From Streptomyces sp. WM6378 (GTDB taxonomy: Bacteria; Actinomycetota; Actinomycetes; Streptomycetales; Streptomycetaceae), in contig NZ_LGDD01000321.1 in NCBI RefSeq assembly GCF_001279695.1, forward strand, positions 1 to 49,144: 49,144 bases of DNA. Direction: 5' to 3'. This document shows positions 1 through 8,095 of the stretch, one piece after another (position 1 is the stretch's first letter; each line of letters starts with the position of its first letter). The position numbers and the translations under genes are program-made. Under the pieces are notes generated by a model. That model saw nothing but the letters and a program-made list of their open reading frames with translations. It was not told where the DNA came from and ran no database searches.

Positions 1-321
1 TGCGGTGGCCAGTTCGGCGCTGAGCCGTCCGTTGAAGGTGGTGACGATGTAGGTGGAGGTGGGGGCAGGAGGTTCGCCGGGAGTCGCCCCCGCAGGCGGG
101 CTGAGGCGTTGGCTGAGAATGGCGCCGCGGAAGTCCTCGATGGTCAGCCCCGCGGCCAGGTTGTGTTTGGGATGCGCGAGCACGGCGCCTGCCGGGCACC
201 GGGGTGGGATGCCGAGTGCGAATGTTCGAGTCGGCCGCCGCTCCCGGCGGAAGGAAGCGGCGGCCTCATACGCGCGGAGAACGGTGAACTCCCCCCAACG
301 TCCCCCGCGCGAGGCGCCCAT
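1..321 (-). CDS. Partial hypothetical protein running off the left edge
   Basis: An open frame on the minus strand starts at an ATG at 321 and is still open at base 1, so only about 107 N-terminal residues are visible. The part nearest the edge has strong G/C at third codon positions and reads like real protein (segments such as NLAAGLTIEDF and STYIVTTFNGRLS). The first 40 residues are less convincing. I do not recognise a family. The true start could be further inside the frame. It is transcribed away from lasso cluster 1 and shares no obvious function with it. Confidence 0.3.
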   Translation of the reverse strand, partial: MGASRGGRWGEFTVLRAYEAAASFRRERRPTRTFALGIPPRCPAGAVLAHPKHNLAAGLTIEDFRGAILSQRLSPPAGATPGEPPAPTSTYIVTTFNGRLSAELATA

Positions 322-828
322 CCGGCAGCGAGGATGCGGAAATCCCCGCCGTGAAGTCACCGGACGGGCATCGGCTGGAGCCGCCGAGTCGGTACTGCGG
401 CTCCAGCCGGCCTGTCTGTCCTGTGGCTTGTGCCGCCCTCGGGGTCCGGGAGAGCAGCAGTGCGCAGTCACCACTCCTTGCACCGACAGTGGGAGGGACT
501 GTGCCCCTCTTGTATGCGCAGTGGGTCGGGTACCCCAGTTCCGGGAGCTTGCCCCATGGCTTTCGGCCATCCCCTCGGCCCTGGAGGCCGTCGTTCGCCA
601 CCGTGCCCCCGCCATCTCAGGACGAGGGCCCCGCTCGTGTCCGCTGGGGCGTCGGAACAGGCTGTCCAACGAGAACCGCCGCTTCTTTGCTAGCTCTGGG
701 CGTGCGTGGCGCGCATGGCGCGATCGCCGCGCTTCTGTTGAGGGAAGAAACCCGCTCGGTTCACTGAATCGGATGAGAGCGGGCGCTGTTGGATGTGGTG
801 CCGAAATGCGTTGGGTAACTTCCGCCGG
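322..828. other. Gene-free stretch upstream of lasso cluster 1
   Basis: About 500 bases with open frames in several phases, none with convincing protein-like content or a ribosome binding site. It probably carries the promoter of the lasso operon, but I cannot point to a clean -35/-10 pair. Confidence 0.4.
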
Positions 829-866
829 GGCGTGGGTTCCACGCCGCCAGCCGAAGTAAAGGAGGA
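829..866 (+). promoter_or_regulatory. Leader hairpin and strong ribosome binding site of the lasso 1 precursor
   Basis: A 7-bp perfect hairpin (GGCGTGG at 829-835, CCACGCC at 839-845, 3-nt loop) lies just ahead of an AAAGGAGG Shine-Dalgarno at 859-866, five bases before the precursor ATG. The Shine-Dalgarno is near-consensus and fixes the start. Whether the hairpin regulates translation is inference. Confidence 0.55.
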
Positions 867-871
867 GCTTC

Positions 872-1009
872 ATGCAGCAGGATGAAGTGTACGAACCGCC
901 GGCCATGGTGGAAGTCGGTGACTTCGCCGAGCTAACCCGAGGCGAGGCGCTGGGCGCGTTCTACGAGGGCGGATTCCCGCCCTATGAGTGGTACCTCGGG
1001 CCCAACTGA
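872..1009 (+). CDS. Lasso peptide precursor, cluster 1
   Basis: This encodes a 45-residue precursor for a ribosomally made, post-translationally modified lasso peptide. The leader (residues 1-23) shows the recognition motif Y7-x-x-P10, then G16 and F18, with the conserved Thr22 at leader position -2. The core starts at Gly24 and is 22 residues long. Its first nine residues are GEALGAFYE, which fits a nine-membered macrolactam between Gly1 and Glu9. The tail contains Pro13-Pro14 and several aromatics (F12, Y15, W17, Y18) and ends in Asn22. With no cysteine it would be a class II lasso peptide. LasC follows 32 bases downstream, with lasB1 and lasB2 after it. I do not recognise the core as a known compound. 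Confidence 0.9.
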   Translation: MQQDEVYEPPAMVEVGDFAELTRGEALGAFYEGGFPPYEWYLGPN

Positions 1010-1041
1010 GCCAGACCGACGGGACATGACGGTGAGGTGCC

Positions 1042-2925
1042 ATGAGCGGTGACGTGTGGTTTGCCGTCCTGCCGGACGGTGAATCCGGCGTGGCCGCGGC
1101 GCGGCTCCTGCGCCCCTGGGCCACCGAGACCGTCTTCCATCACTCCGGTCGGCCGTGGCTGCTGGGGAGTTGGCCGGACGGGCAAGTGACGGTGGGTGCG
1201 GCAGGGGCGCGGCGAGTCGCGGTGATCGGGCGCTGCCCGGTCACCGTCGAGGGGCTGTCCGCCCGGGCGGGACGGCTGCGGGACATCGGGGACGTGGAGC
1301 AGGTCGCCCGCGGCCTGACCGGAAGCTTCCATCTTCTGGCCTCCGTCGACGGTTCGGTCCGGGCTCGGGGGAGCGCGTCCGGGGTGCGGCGGCTCTTTCA
1401 CGCGCGAGTGGCCGGGGCGACGGTGGCCGGCGACCGGGTGGACAGGCTTGCCGCCGTGACCGGAGCGGCCCTCGACGAACAGCTCCTGGCCGCACACCTG
1501 TTGGCCTCCCCGCTTCCTTTTCCGCTGGATGACCGCTGTGTGTGGCAAGGCGTGCAGGCTGTGCCGTCCTTCGACTGTCTGCTGATCGATGCGGACGGGC
1601 GGGCCCGCACCCGACGGTGGTGGACCCCGCCGGAGCCGCAGCGCGCATGGCAGGAAGGCGTGCCCGCGGTGCGCTCGGCGCTGACTGCGGCGGTGGACGC
1701 GTGCACGGCCGGCGGGGGCACGGTGAGCGCGGACCTGTCCGGCGGTCTGGACTCCACCAGCCTGTGCTTCCTGGCCACACGGGAGCAGGAGCGGACCCGG
1801 CGGAGCGGAGCGAAGCTGGTGACGCTGCGCTGGCAGAGCCTCGATCCGCAGAACGACGACGCGGCCTGGGCCGTGCGGGCCGCCGCCCGCCTTCCCGACA
1901 GTGAGCACGTCACGCCCGGCCCTGGTCAATGGCCCTTGTGGTACAGCGACTTGGCGGGTCTGACCGGTGACGCCGTGCCCACCGACGAGCCGGGACCGTG
2001 GGTGCGCGACGGCGCCAGGATGGCGGCGCTGTGCCATCTGATGACCGGCCGGGGATCGCGTCTGCACCTGATGGGCGGCGGCGGAGACGAACTGTTCAGC
2101 ACGTTTCCACCGCACCTGCATGACTACGTCCGACGCCACCCCATGGCGGCCTGGTCCCGTATCCGTGCGCAACGCGCCTCCCAGCACTGGCCGCTCGGGC
2201 AGCTGCTGCGTCAGCTTGCGGACCGCAGGACGTTCGGCCAGTGGCTGACCGCATGGGCGCAGGGCCTCACCGCGCCGCAGCCGCCGTCGCCGGCCCTGGT
2301 CCGTGGCGCCCCCTCGACGGCGTGGGGGGTGGACCTGCGCATGCCGCCGTGGGCGACCCGGGACGCGGCCGGGGCCGTGCGGGACCTGCTCCGGGAAGCC
2401 GCCGCCACCGCCGAGCCCCTCGCACCCCAGCGCGGACAGCACACAGCCCTGGCGTGCGTACGGAGCGGCGGGCGCGGCCTGCGGCAACTGGACCAGGTCA
2501 CCTCCCGCCAAGGACTGGGGCTGGCCGCGCCCTACCTCGACGACCAGGTGATCGAGGCGGCCCTGGCCATCCGCGTGGCCGAGCGCAGCACGCCCGGCCG
2601 GTACAAGCCGGTGCTCGCCGAAGCGGTGCGCGGCATCGTGCCCGACGACGTCCTGCGAAGGAACACCAAGGGCGAGTACAGCACGGACTTCCACGTCAGC
2701 CTGCGCCACAACCGCTCCGCGCTGGTGGAGTTCTTCGACGACTCCTGGCTCGCCCGCGCCGGACTCATCGACGACGCCGCGGCACGTGCCTTTCTGCTCG
2801 GCGTGCACCCCACGCCGGAGGCCCTGCGCTCCCTCAGCTCCAGTCTGGGCAGCGAGATCTGGCTGCGGGCCCGCTCCGCACCCACCTGCCCGCCGAGCAC
2901 CCCGATCACCGAAGGAGCACCGTGA
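1042..2925 (+). CDS. lasC: Lasso peptide cyclase, asparagine synthetase-like, cluster 1
   Basis: This is a 627-residue homologue of asparagine synthase B, the family that adenylates the core Asp/Glu side chain and closes the macrolactam with the core N-terminus. The N-terminal third resembles the glutaminase-like domain. The ATP-binding PP-loop SGGLDSTS is at residues 233-240, and a second glycine-rich motif (MGGGGDEL) follows in the synthetase domain. Length matches other actinobacterial LasC proteins. The stop overlaps the lasB1 GTG by four bases (GTGA), indicating translational coupling. The substrate should be the precursor at 872-1009, joining Gly1 to Glu9. The ATG at 1042 is preceded by a GAGGTG-type binding site. 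Confidence 0.93.
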   Translation: MSGDVWFAVLPDGESGVAAARLLRPWATETVFHHSGRPWLLGSWPDGQVTVGAAGARRVAVIGRCPVTVEGLSARAGRLRDIGDVEQVARGLTGSFHLLASVDGSVRARGSASGVRRLFHARVAGATVAGDRVDRLAAVTGAALDEQLLAAHLLASPLPFPLDDRCVWQGVQAVPSFDCLLIDADGRARTRRWWTPPEPQRAWQEGVPAVRSALTAAVDACTAGGGTVSADLSGGLDSTSLCFLATREQERTRRSGAKLVTLRWQSLDPQNDDAAWAVRAAARLPDSEHVTPGPGQWPLWYSDLAGLTGDAVPTDEPGPWVRDGARMAALCHLMTGRGSRLHLMGGGGDELFSTFPPHLHDYVRRHPMAAWSRIRAQRASQHWPLGQLLRQLADRRTFGQWLTAWAQGLTAPQPPSPALVRGAPSTAWGVDLRMPPWATRDAAGAVRDLLREAAATAEPLAPQRGQHTALACVRSGGRGLRQLDQVTSRQGLGLAAPYLDDQVIEAALAIRVAERSTPGRYKPVLAEAVRGIVPDDVLRRNTKGEYSTDFHVSLRHNRSALVEFFDDSWLARAGLIDDAAARAFLLGVHPTPEALRSLSSSLGSEIWLRARSAPTCPPSTPITEGAP

Positions 2926-3185
2926 GCCTGACCCTGCGACCCGACGTCTGCATGACGGACACACCGGACGGCATGGTGCTCCTCGACGAAGTCACCGGCC
3001 GCTACTGGCAGCTCAACCGCACGGCGGCGCTCGTCCTGCGCAGCCTGATCGACGGCACCGACCCACCGGACACGGCCCGCGCGCTCCGCGCGGCCTACCC
3101 CCGGCTCACCGCCGAACGCGCCGACGCCGACACGGCCTCGATCACCCGCGCGCTGACCGAGGCCCGGCTGGTGGTGCCCGCATGA
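2922..3185 (+). CDS. lasB1: PqqD-like leader recognition protein (RRE), cluster 1
   Basis: An 87-residue protein of the PqqD/RRE type, which binds the precursor leader and presents it to the peptidase. The typical pattern is visible: an N-terminal strand pair, then GMVLLDEVTGRYWQLNRTA near residues 18-36, then a helical C-terminal half (ALVLRSLIDG and the Ala/Arg-rich helices). It starts at a GTG overlapping the lasC stop and ends in an ATGA overlap with lasB2, so C, B1 and B2 form a coupled chain. Family assignment rests on length, motif and context. Confidence 0.9.
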   Translation: MSLTLRPDVCMTDTPDGMVLLDEVTGRYWQLNRTAALVLRSLIDGTDPPDTARALRAAYPRLTAERADADTASITRALTEARLVVPA

Positions 3186-3637
3186 GCCAGCCCATGGTGC
3201 CCGCAGCCCGCGGCCGCCTGCCCTTGCACCGGCGCCCGCCCGTCCTCATCGCCACAGGCGCCGCCCGGCTGATCGTCACACTCAAACCGCACCGCATCCG
3301 CCGCGTCCTGTCCATGGTGCGGCGCGGGGCCGCCCCTGCCACCACCTCTGAGGCGCTCGCCGCACGCGAGGCCGTCGTCACGCTCAGCGCGCGCTGCGCC
3401 GGGGAGGGCTGCCTTCAGCGTTCCGTGGCCACCGCGCTGCTGTGCCGGATGCGCGGGGTCTGGCCGGACTGGTGCACGGGGGTGCGCACGGCGCCGTTCC
3501 GCGCGCACGCCTGGGTGGAGGCCGACGGCCTTCCGGTGGGCGAACCGCGCCGGGGGGAGTTCCACCGCATGATGGTGGTGCCGGTCCTGCCCCCAAAAGA
3601 ACCTGCCGGAAAAGCAGCCCTGAGGGGCCGACGGTAA
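3182..3637 (+). CDS. lasB2: Lasso leader peptidase, transglutaminase-like, cluster 1
   Basis: A 151-residue cysteine protease of the LasB2 family, which removes the leader peptide. The candidate nucleophile is Cys77 in a GEGCLQRS motif and the candidate catalytic His is His109 in AHAWVEADG, with Asp115 a possible acid. The N-terminal half is the usual helical region ahead of the Cys. It starts in an ATGA overlap with lasB1. It ends 13 bases before the 3' end of the convergent exporter gene, and I see no clear terminator between them. The C-terminal tail (KEPAGKAALRGRR) is basic and slightly longer than usual. Confidence 0.9.
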   Translation: MSQPMVPAARGRLPLHRRPPVLIATGAARLIVTLKPHRIRRVLSMVRRGAAPATTSEALAAREAVVTLSARCAGEGCLQRSVATALLCRMRGVWPDWCTGVRTAPFRAHAWVEADGLPVGEPRRGEFHRMMVVPVLPPKEPAGKAALRGRR

Positions 3638-3650
3638 AAGGGGCGGTCGG

Positions 3651-5537
3651 TCACCGGTCCTGGGCAAGCCGGTAAAGCTCGGCGAAGAGTCCACCGAGCG
3701 CCATCAGGGTCTCGAAGTCGCCCTCTTCACGGACCCGGCCCCGGTCGAGAACGACGATGCGGTCCGCGATCCGGGCGTTCTCCAGGCCCTGAGTGACAAA
3801 GACAGCGGTCTTGCCCGCCGCGAGCTCCTTGAAACGGCGGATCACCAGGTATTCGGCGCGGGGGTCCATCGCGGAGGTGGGCTCGTCCAGCATGAGCATC
3901 GCAGCGTCGCGGTAGAAGGCGCGCGCGACGGCGATCCGTTGCCACTGCCCGCCGGACAGGTCGGTGCCGCCCCAGTGCGAGCCCGCCACCAGGGTGTCCA
4001 GGCCATGCGGAACGTTCGCGATGACGCTGTCCGCGCCGGCCGCCCGCGCGGCGTCCAGGAGGAGCGCGTCGCTCTCGGAGCGGGGCTGGCCGAGATGGAT
4101 GTTGGCGCGCAGGTCCATCGGCCAGCGGGTGTAGTCCTGGGGCACCAGGCCGACCTTCGACCACACACTGTGCGGGTCGGCCTCGGCCAAATCGGTCCCG
4201 TCCCAGCTCACCGTGCCGCTGGACGCGATACGAAGGCCGGTCAGCAGGGAGGACAAGGTGGTCTTGCCGGAGCCGTTCTCGCCCACCAGCGCGGTCAGTT
4301 CGCCACGCCGCAGGGTGAGACTGACGTCGTCGACCGCCGGTCTCACGGCGCCGGGATAGGTGTAGCTGATGTGCTCGGCACGGATCTCGGCGGGCGCGCC
4401 GGCCGGGATCGGCCGGGACCCGCGGACTGCACGCAGGGACGCGGCCCGGCGCAGGAACGTCTGCCAGTCCTCCAGGTACAGGCTGGTGCGGAACAGCCGG
4501 GCGGCGGCCAGGACCAGGGACGTCAGCGCGCCGGTGGAGGTACGCACAGCGACGACGGCCGTGGCCGCGAACGCGAGGTCCATCCGCCCGGCGGCGGCGA
4601 GCCAGCCCAGAGCGGCCCAGGTCGCCGCGAGCATGAGCCCGCTGATGCAGGCACCGAACAGGGTGACGCGCAGCACGCGCGGGGCGGCGCGGCGGTGTGT
4701 GGCCCTGATCCGGCCGGTGACCTCCTGGTACCAGTCGGCAAGGAAAGCGGCCATGGTGGTGGCACGCACCTCGGCCGCGGTGCGCTGGTGGGTGGCGTAG
4801 TGCCGCAGCAGGTAGCGCAGATGACTGTCCGCCATGTTCTGGTGGTCGGCGCGGTGCTGGATACGCGCGGTGGTGACGGCCGCAGCGCCCTTGGGAACGA
4901 CGGCGAGCACGAGTAGCGGCAGCAGTACCGGGTGGAGCAGGGCCAGCACCGAAGCCGCGGCGATGAGTTGACCAAGCGCGGAGACCAGCGCCTGGGCGTC
5001 ACCGATCAGGCTCTCGGTCGCCTCCGCCCCGCGGCCGGCGGCCTGGAGCCGGTCGGCGAACCCCGCAGTGTCGTATGCCTCCAACTCCACCTGCGGGACG
5101 GCCGCAAGGATCTGGAGATCGGCCTTGGTGGCGACCTCCGGCGCAAGACGCGCGGAAGCGTAAACGGCGAGCGCGTCGGCCCCCGCGCGCACCCCCGCGG
5201 CGACGGCGACGACGAACAGCGCGGGAGCGGCCGCCGCCACACGGCCGCCCACCCGACCGCCGTCAAACAACTGAGCCAGTGCACCCGGCAGCGCCGCGAG
5301 CGCGACGGCCGACGCGACGACGACCGCCAACTGGCAGCACGCCAGCAAGAACATCGCGAGACGATCGGCAGCCCAGCCGAGACGGGCCGCCGCAGCAAGC
5401 GTGAGGGGCAGCCTGGCAGCCATCTGCCACCAGGAGGCATTCACGATGTCCTCGAAGCGCGCGTCGCCACGGACGCCGACCCGCTGCGGGACATCGGCGC
5501 AGGAGGAACCGGAAGAGGACGCGGTCACCCGTCTCAT
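3651..5537 (-). CDS. lasD: ABC exporter (permease-ATPase fusion), lasso cluster 1
   Basis: A half-transporter of up to 628 residues with an N-terminal membrane domain and a C-terminal ATPase. The ATPase shows Walker A (GENGSGKT), the LSGGQ signature, and Walker B (MLMLDEP). It probably exports the mature lasso peptide and may give immunity. It is on the opposite strand to the biosynthetic genes and converges on lasB2. The start is uncertain: an ATG at 5537 gives the longest frame, a GTG at 5444 has GAGGA just upstream, and an ATG at 5423 is also possible. Similarity to this family begins around the WWQMAARLP segment, so the first 30 residues are the weak part. Confidence 0.88.
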   Translation of the reverse strand: MRRVTASSSGSSCADVPQRVGVRGDARFEDIVNASWWQMAARLPLTLAAAARLGWAADRLAMFLLACCQLAVVVASAVALAALPGALAQLFDGGRVGGRVAAAAPALFVVAVAAGVRAGADALAVYASARLAPEVATKADLQILAAVPQVELEAYDTAGFADRLQAAGRGAEATESLIGDAQALVSALGQLIAAASVLALLHPVLLPLLVLAVVPKGAAAVTTARIQHRADHQNMADSHLRYLLRHYATHQRTAAEVRATTMAAFLADWYQEVTGRIRATHRRAAPRVLRVTLFGACISGLMLAATWAALGWLAAAGRMDLAFAATAVVAVRTSTGALTSLVLAAARLFRTSLYLEDWQTFLRRAASLRAVRGSRPIPAGAPAEIRAEHISYTYPGAVRPAVDDVSLTLRRGELTALVGENGSGKTTLSSLLTGLRIASSGTVSWDGTDLAEADPHSVWSKVGLVPQDYTRWPMDLRANIHLGQPRSESDALLLDAARAAGADSVIANVPHGLDTLVAGSHWGGTDLSGGQWQRIAVARAFYRDAAMLMLDEPTSAMDPRAEYLVIRRFKELAAGKTAVFVTQGLENARIADRIVVLDRGRVREEGDFETLMALGGLFAELYRLAQDR

Positions 5538-5673
5538 ACTGCTGCGCCCACCAAAGCCCGCAGGCCCAAAGCCCCGAGTTCACCCAGAAGATGAACGCCG
5601 ACCCGTATCAGACCGGACAGGCTCGGCCTCCTTACGGGCGCATGCCGTGACGAGACCCGGCCGTTGTCCAGGC

Positions 5674-6888
5674 ATGGAACACAGTGAGCAATCAGCACAG
5701 TTGGCGCTCTCCATCGACAGGCACAACAGCTTGTCCAGGCTGGCGCGCGATCTGTGGAGGCAGGCGCAGGCTGAGAGCCGCCGCATCGGGGAGATGGTCG
5801 AGGCAGTGATGGCGACGGGCATCTCATGGACTGAGCTGGGAACTCTGCTGGACGGTGTCGATGACGCCCCTCCTCCGGCCGGGCTTGTCGCGCGCGTGCC
5901 TTCCGGCGCTCCGTCAGCCGCTGAGAAGGGCGTGCGCGAGGACGGGGAAGCCGCGCTGACGGTCGCCAAAGGGATCACATTGCAGGTGATCGAGCCGGAG
6001 AGGCAGGGCTGGTTGCGCGGCTACGACGCAGCGCAGCGTTACCGGGAGCGGATGGGTGATCTGGAGGTGCCCTACGGACATCTGGAGGGCACCTATCCGC
6101 TGGGGCGGTGGCTGTCGGATCAGCGGCGCACCCTGCGGGCCGGGCAGATGCCCAGCGAACGGGCCGACCGGCTGGAGGCGCTGGGGATCGTGTGGGACAC
6201 CGCCGACGCCGCGTTCGCCGAGAACCTGGCCGCGGCGCGTGCCTACTTCGCAGAGGCCGGCACGCTGGCCGCGCCCCGGCACGCCACGGCTCTCGACAAG
6301 CCGGTGGGGCAGTGGCTGACCAACATCCGGCGCCCGGGCGGGCTGGGCAAGGACCCGGAACGGGCCGAACGGCGCGCTGCCCAGCTCGCGGCGGTCGATC
6401 CGGACTGGAACCCGGCGGTGCTGGGGTGGACCGTCGACTGGCAGCGGCACTACGTCGGCCTGGCCGCGCTCCTCGATGACGGAGCGCTGCTGACGGGCAT
6501 CGTGCCGGGGGTCACCTACCGGGGCGACGACATCGGCCGGTGGCTCACCCGCCAACGGCGCGACTTCACCCGGCTCAACGAAGAACAGCAGATCCGACTT
6601 GCCACGTGCGGTGTGCAACCGGCCGTTCGGGCCCGCAAGGCCCCTGAGTCCGGCGGGGCGGGGCGCGGCGGGGAGGCGTTCACGCGGGGGCTGGCGGCGC
6701 TTGCGCAGTACATCGAGCGGGAGCAGCGGACCGTCATTCCGCGTCAGCACACCGAACGGATCACCATCAACGGCGATGAGCACGAAGTCCGGCTCGGGGT
6801 GTGGGTCTCGAACCAGAAGAGCCGCCGCAACAAGCTGAACGGCGAGCAGCTCGCGCTGCTCGCCGAGCTCGGGATGGACTGGGCGTAG
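5674..6888 (+). CDS. Helicase-associated (HA) repeat protein
   Basis: About 404 residues from the ATG at 5674, in a frame open from 5401. From about residue 110 on it consists of several helicase-associated repeats with the signature W-L-x-x-Q/N-R-R (GRWLSDQRRTL, GQWLTNIRRP, GRWLTRQRRDF and LGVWVSNQKSRR). This module is normally found behind a DEAD/DEAH helicase in actinomycete proteins, but no helicase motif is present here. The first 90 residues (ISWTELGTLL region) look like an unrelated small helical domain, so this may be a detached tail fused to another N-terminus. Two decayed relatives occur at 31770-32126 and 35340-35790. Its function is unknown. Confidence 0.7.
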   Translation: MEHSEQSAQLALSIDRHNSLSRLARDLWRQAQAESRRIGEMVEAVMATGISWTELGTLLDGVDDAPPPAGLVARVPSGAPSAAEKGVREDGEAALTVAKGITLQVIEPERQGWLRGYDAAQRYRERMGDLEVPYGHLEGTYPLGRWLSDQRRTLRAGQMPSERADRLEALGIVWDTADAAFAENLAAARAYFAEAGTLAAPRHATALDKPVGQWLTNIRRPGGLGKDPERAERRAAQLAAVDPDWNPAVLGWTVDWQRHYVGLAALLDDGALLTGIVPGVTYRGDDIGRWLTRQRRDFTRLNEEQQIRLATCGVQPAVRARKAPESGGAGRGGEAFTRGLAALAQYIEREQRTVIPRQHTERITINGDEHEVRLGVWVSNQKSRRNKLNGEQLALLAELGMDWA

Positions 6889-6987
6889 GCCGTTAGGGTT
6901 TGCGGTGTCCGGGGCGGGTGGCTGGCAACCTTGCCGGTGACGGAACGCGCGTCCCGGACACGTTGGCCACCGGGCGCCCTCGCCCAG

Positions 6988-7069
6988 CCTGCGAGGGCGT
7001 GCCGCAGCAACAGTCGTCGTCCGGAACTGATCGACCATGAACTCGTTGAACCGGTCGCCTCACCCCCCA
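6988..7069. repeat. 82-bp direct repeat, left copy
   Basis: Nearly identical to 9898-9979 in the same orientation, with about seven mismatches over 82 bases; the last 40 bases are identical. The two copies bracket the ketosynthase/unknown gene pair. One frame across it shows several silent differences, so it could be a remnant of coding DNA. Its nature is not known to me. Confidence 0.8.
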
Positions 7070-7086
7070 TGAGGTGCACAGGTTCA

Positions 7087-7115
7087 GGGCCCCGCAGCCG
7101 GCGGCTGCGGGGCCC
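7087..7115. terminator. Strong GC hairpin, probable terminator
   Basis: A perfect 13-bp stem (GGGCCCCGCAGCC at 7087-7099 and its complement at 7103-7115) with a 3-nt loop. It lies between the 3' end of the HA protein gene and the 3' end of the minus-strand gene at 7509, so it could serve both. There is no U-tract, as is common in Streptomyces. The rest of 7116-7508 shows nothing I can support. Confidence 0.7.
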
Positions 7116-7508
7116 CGAGTCGTTTCCGGACCCGACAAGGGCCGCAAAGAGGGGCCCGGCGCGGCGCGCAACACTAGCCGGTGCGGAAAAAGTACGGTCC
7201 GGGTCCGGTGTCAGAGCGCGTTGCGCTGTCGCGTACGCGATACCCAGTGCCTCGGTGCACTCCTCGGCCATCACCACCGCGAACCAGCCCAACGGGCTCT
7301 GCACACACGACGGTTGCCGCCCAACCCTCAGTAACGCCCTGCCCGGCTCCACCCGACCGTGACATGCTGCGCTCGCCCCGGGGCAGGCGACCGGCCCTAT
7401 GCCGGCGTGACGGAGCGCCGCGTCCCGGGGCCACAGGCCCAGGTGCCCCCAGCACCCTCCACTCGCGAGCTGTGTCGCTGTGCTCCGGGCCACTCGCGTG
7501 CGGGCGGG

Positions 7509-8027
7509 TCAGGTCCGGCGGCCGGAGTTGCTGATGCGGGTGCGGGCGCAGGCCAGCATCTCGTTGGCTTCGGCCAGGGTGTCGGCTGCCTGTACCGGCG
7601 GCGAGAGGTGGGCCTGCAGGAGCAGCATCAAAGCGCGTGCGGTGTCGCTGATGGCGTCCAGCCCCGGGTCGCTGTGGGGCGTGGAGTGGCGCGCCTGGAG
7701 GAGTTGGCCGGCCATCAAGGACGCCTGCCAGTACCAGATGGCGGGCAGGTCCTCGGGGATGTCGCCGGCCATCGCGGGGAGCACGCTCGCCCGGGAGGCG
7801 GTGACCTCGTCCAGGTCCGCCTCGATGGCCAGCAGGTTGAGTTCTGCGCGCATGGCCTCGTCGGCGAGGGTGCCGTAGGCGGCGGCCGCCAGGCAGGCCG
7901 TGCGCAGAGCCTGCTGCCGGGGGGTGCCGGTGCCGGCGGGGGTGACGGGCTCGGCCGCGTGCAGGAGACGCAGGACCTGGGAGAAGGTGTCCGCGTCGGG
8001 CCGGGCGGGTTCGCTGGAGTGAGTCAC
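7509..8027 (-). CDS. Hypothetical helical protein downstream of the ketosynthase
   Basis: A 172-residue, mostly helical, acidic protein with no signal peptide, membrane segment or motif that I recognise. Third-position G/C is high and there is a clear start ATG at 8027. It lies 68 bases downstream of the ketosynthase gene on the same strand, so the two are probably co-transcribed. Alternating Ala/Leu-rich helices (TACLAAAAYGTLADEAM and ARALMLLLQAHL) could support an all-helical fold or dimerisation. A role linked to the ketosynthase is only a guess from position. Confidence 0.7.
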   Translation of the reverse strand: MTHSSEPARPDADTFSQVLRLLHAAEPVTPAGTGTPRQQALRTACLAAAAYGTLADEAMRAELNLLAIEADLDEVTASRASVLPAMAGDIPEDLPAIWYWQASLMAGQLLQARHSTPHSDPGLDAISDTARALMLLLQAHLSPPVQAADTLAEANEMLACARTRISNSGRRT

Positions 8028-8095
8028 AGAATTTTCCGTACGTCAGGCGGTGGAAGAGTGGGCATGCCGGTTGCGGGATCGCCGGGTGGGGCTGT

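Noticed and set aside
872..1009. Alternative ring closures through Glu2 or Glu16 of the core
   Set aside because: Glu2 would make a two-residue ring and Glu16 a sixteen-residue ring; known lasso rings are 7-9 residues, which leaves Glu9.
982..2964. A 660-codon open frame on the minus strand opposite lasC
   Set aside because: Shadow of lasC in high-GC DNA: Arg/Gly/Pro-rich, no motifs, no ribosome binding site.
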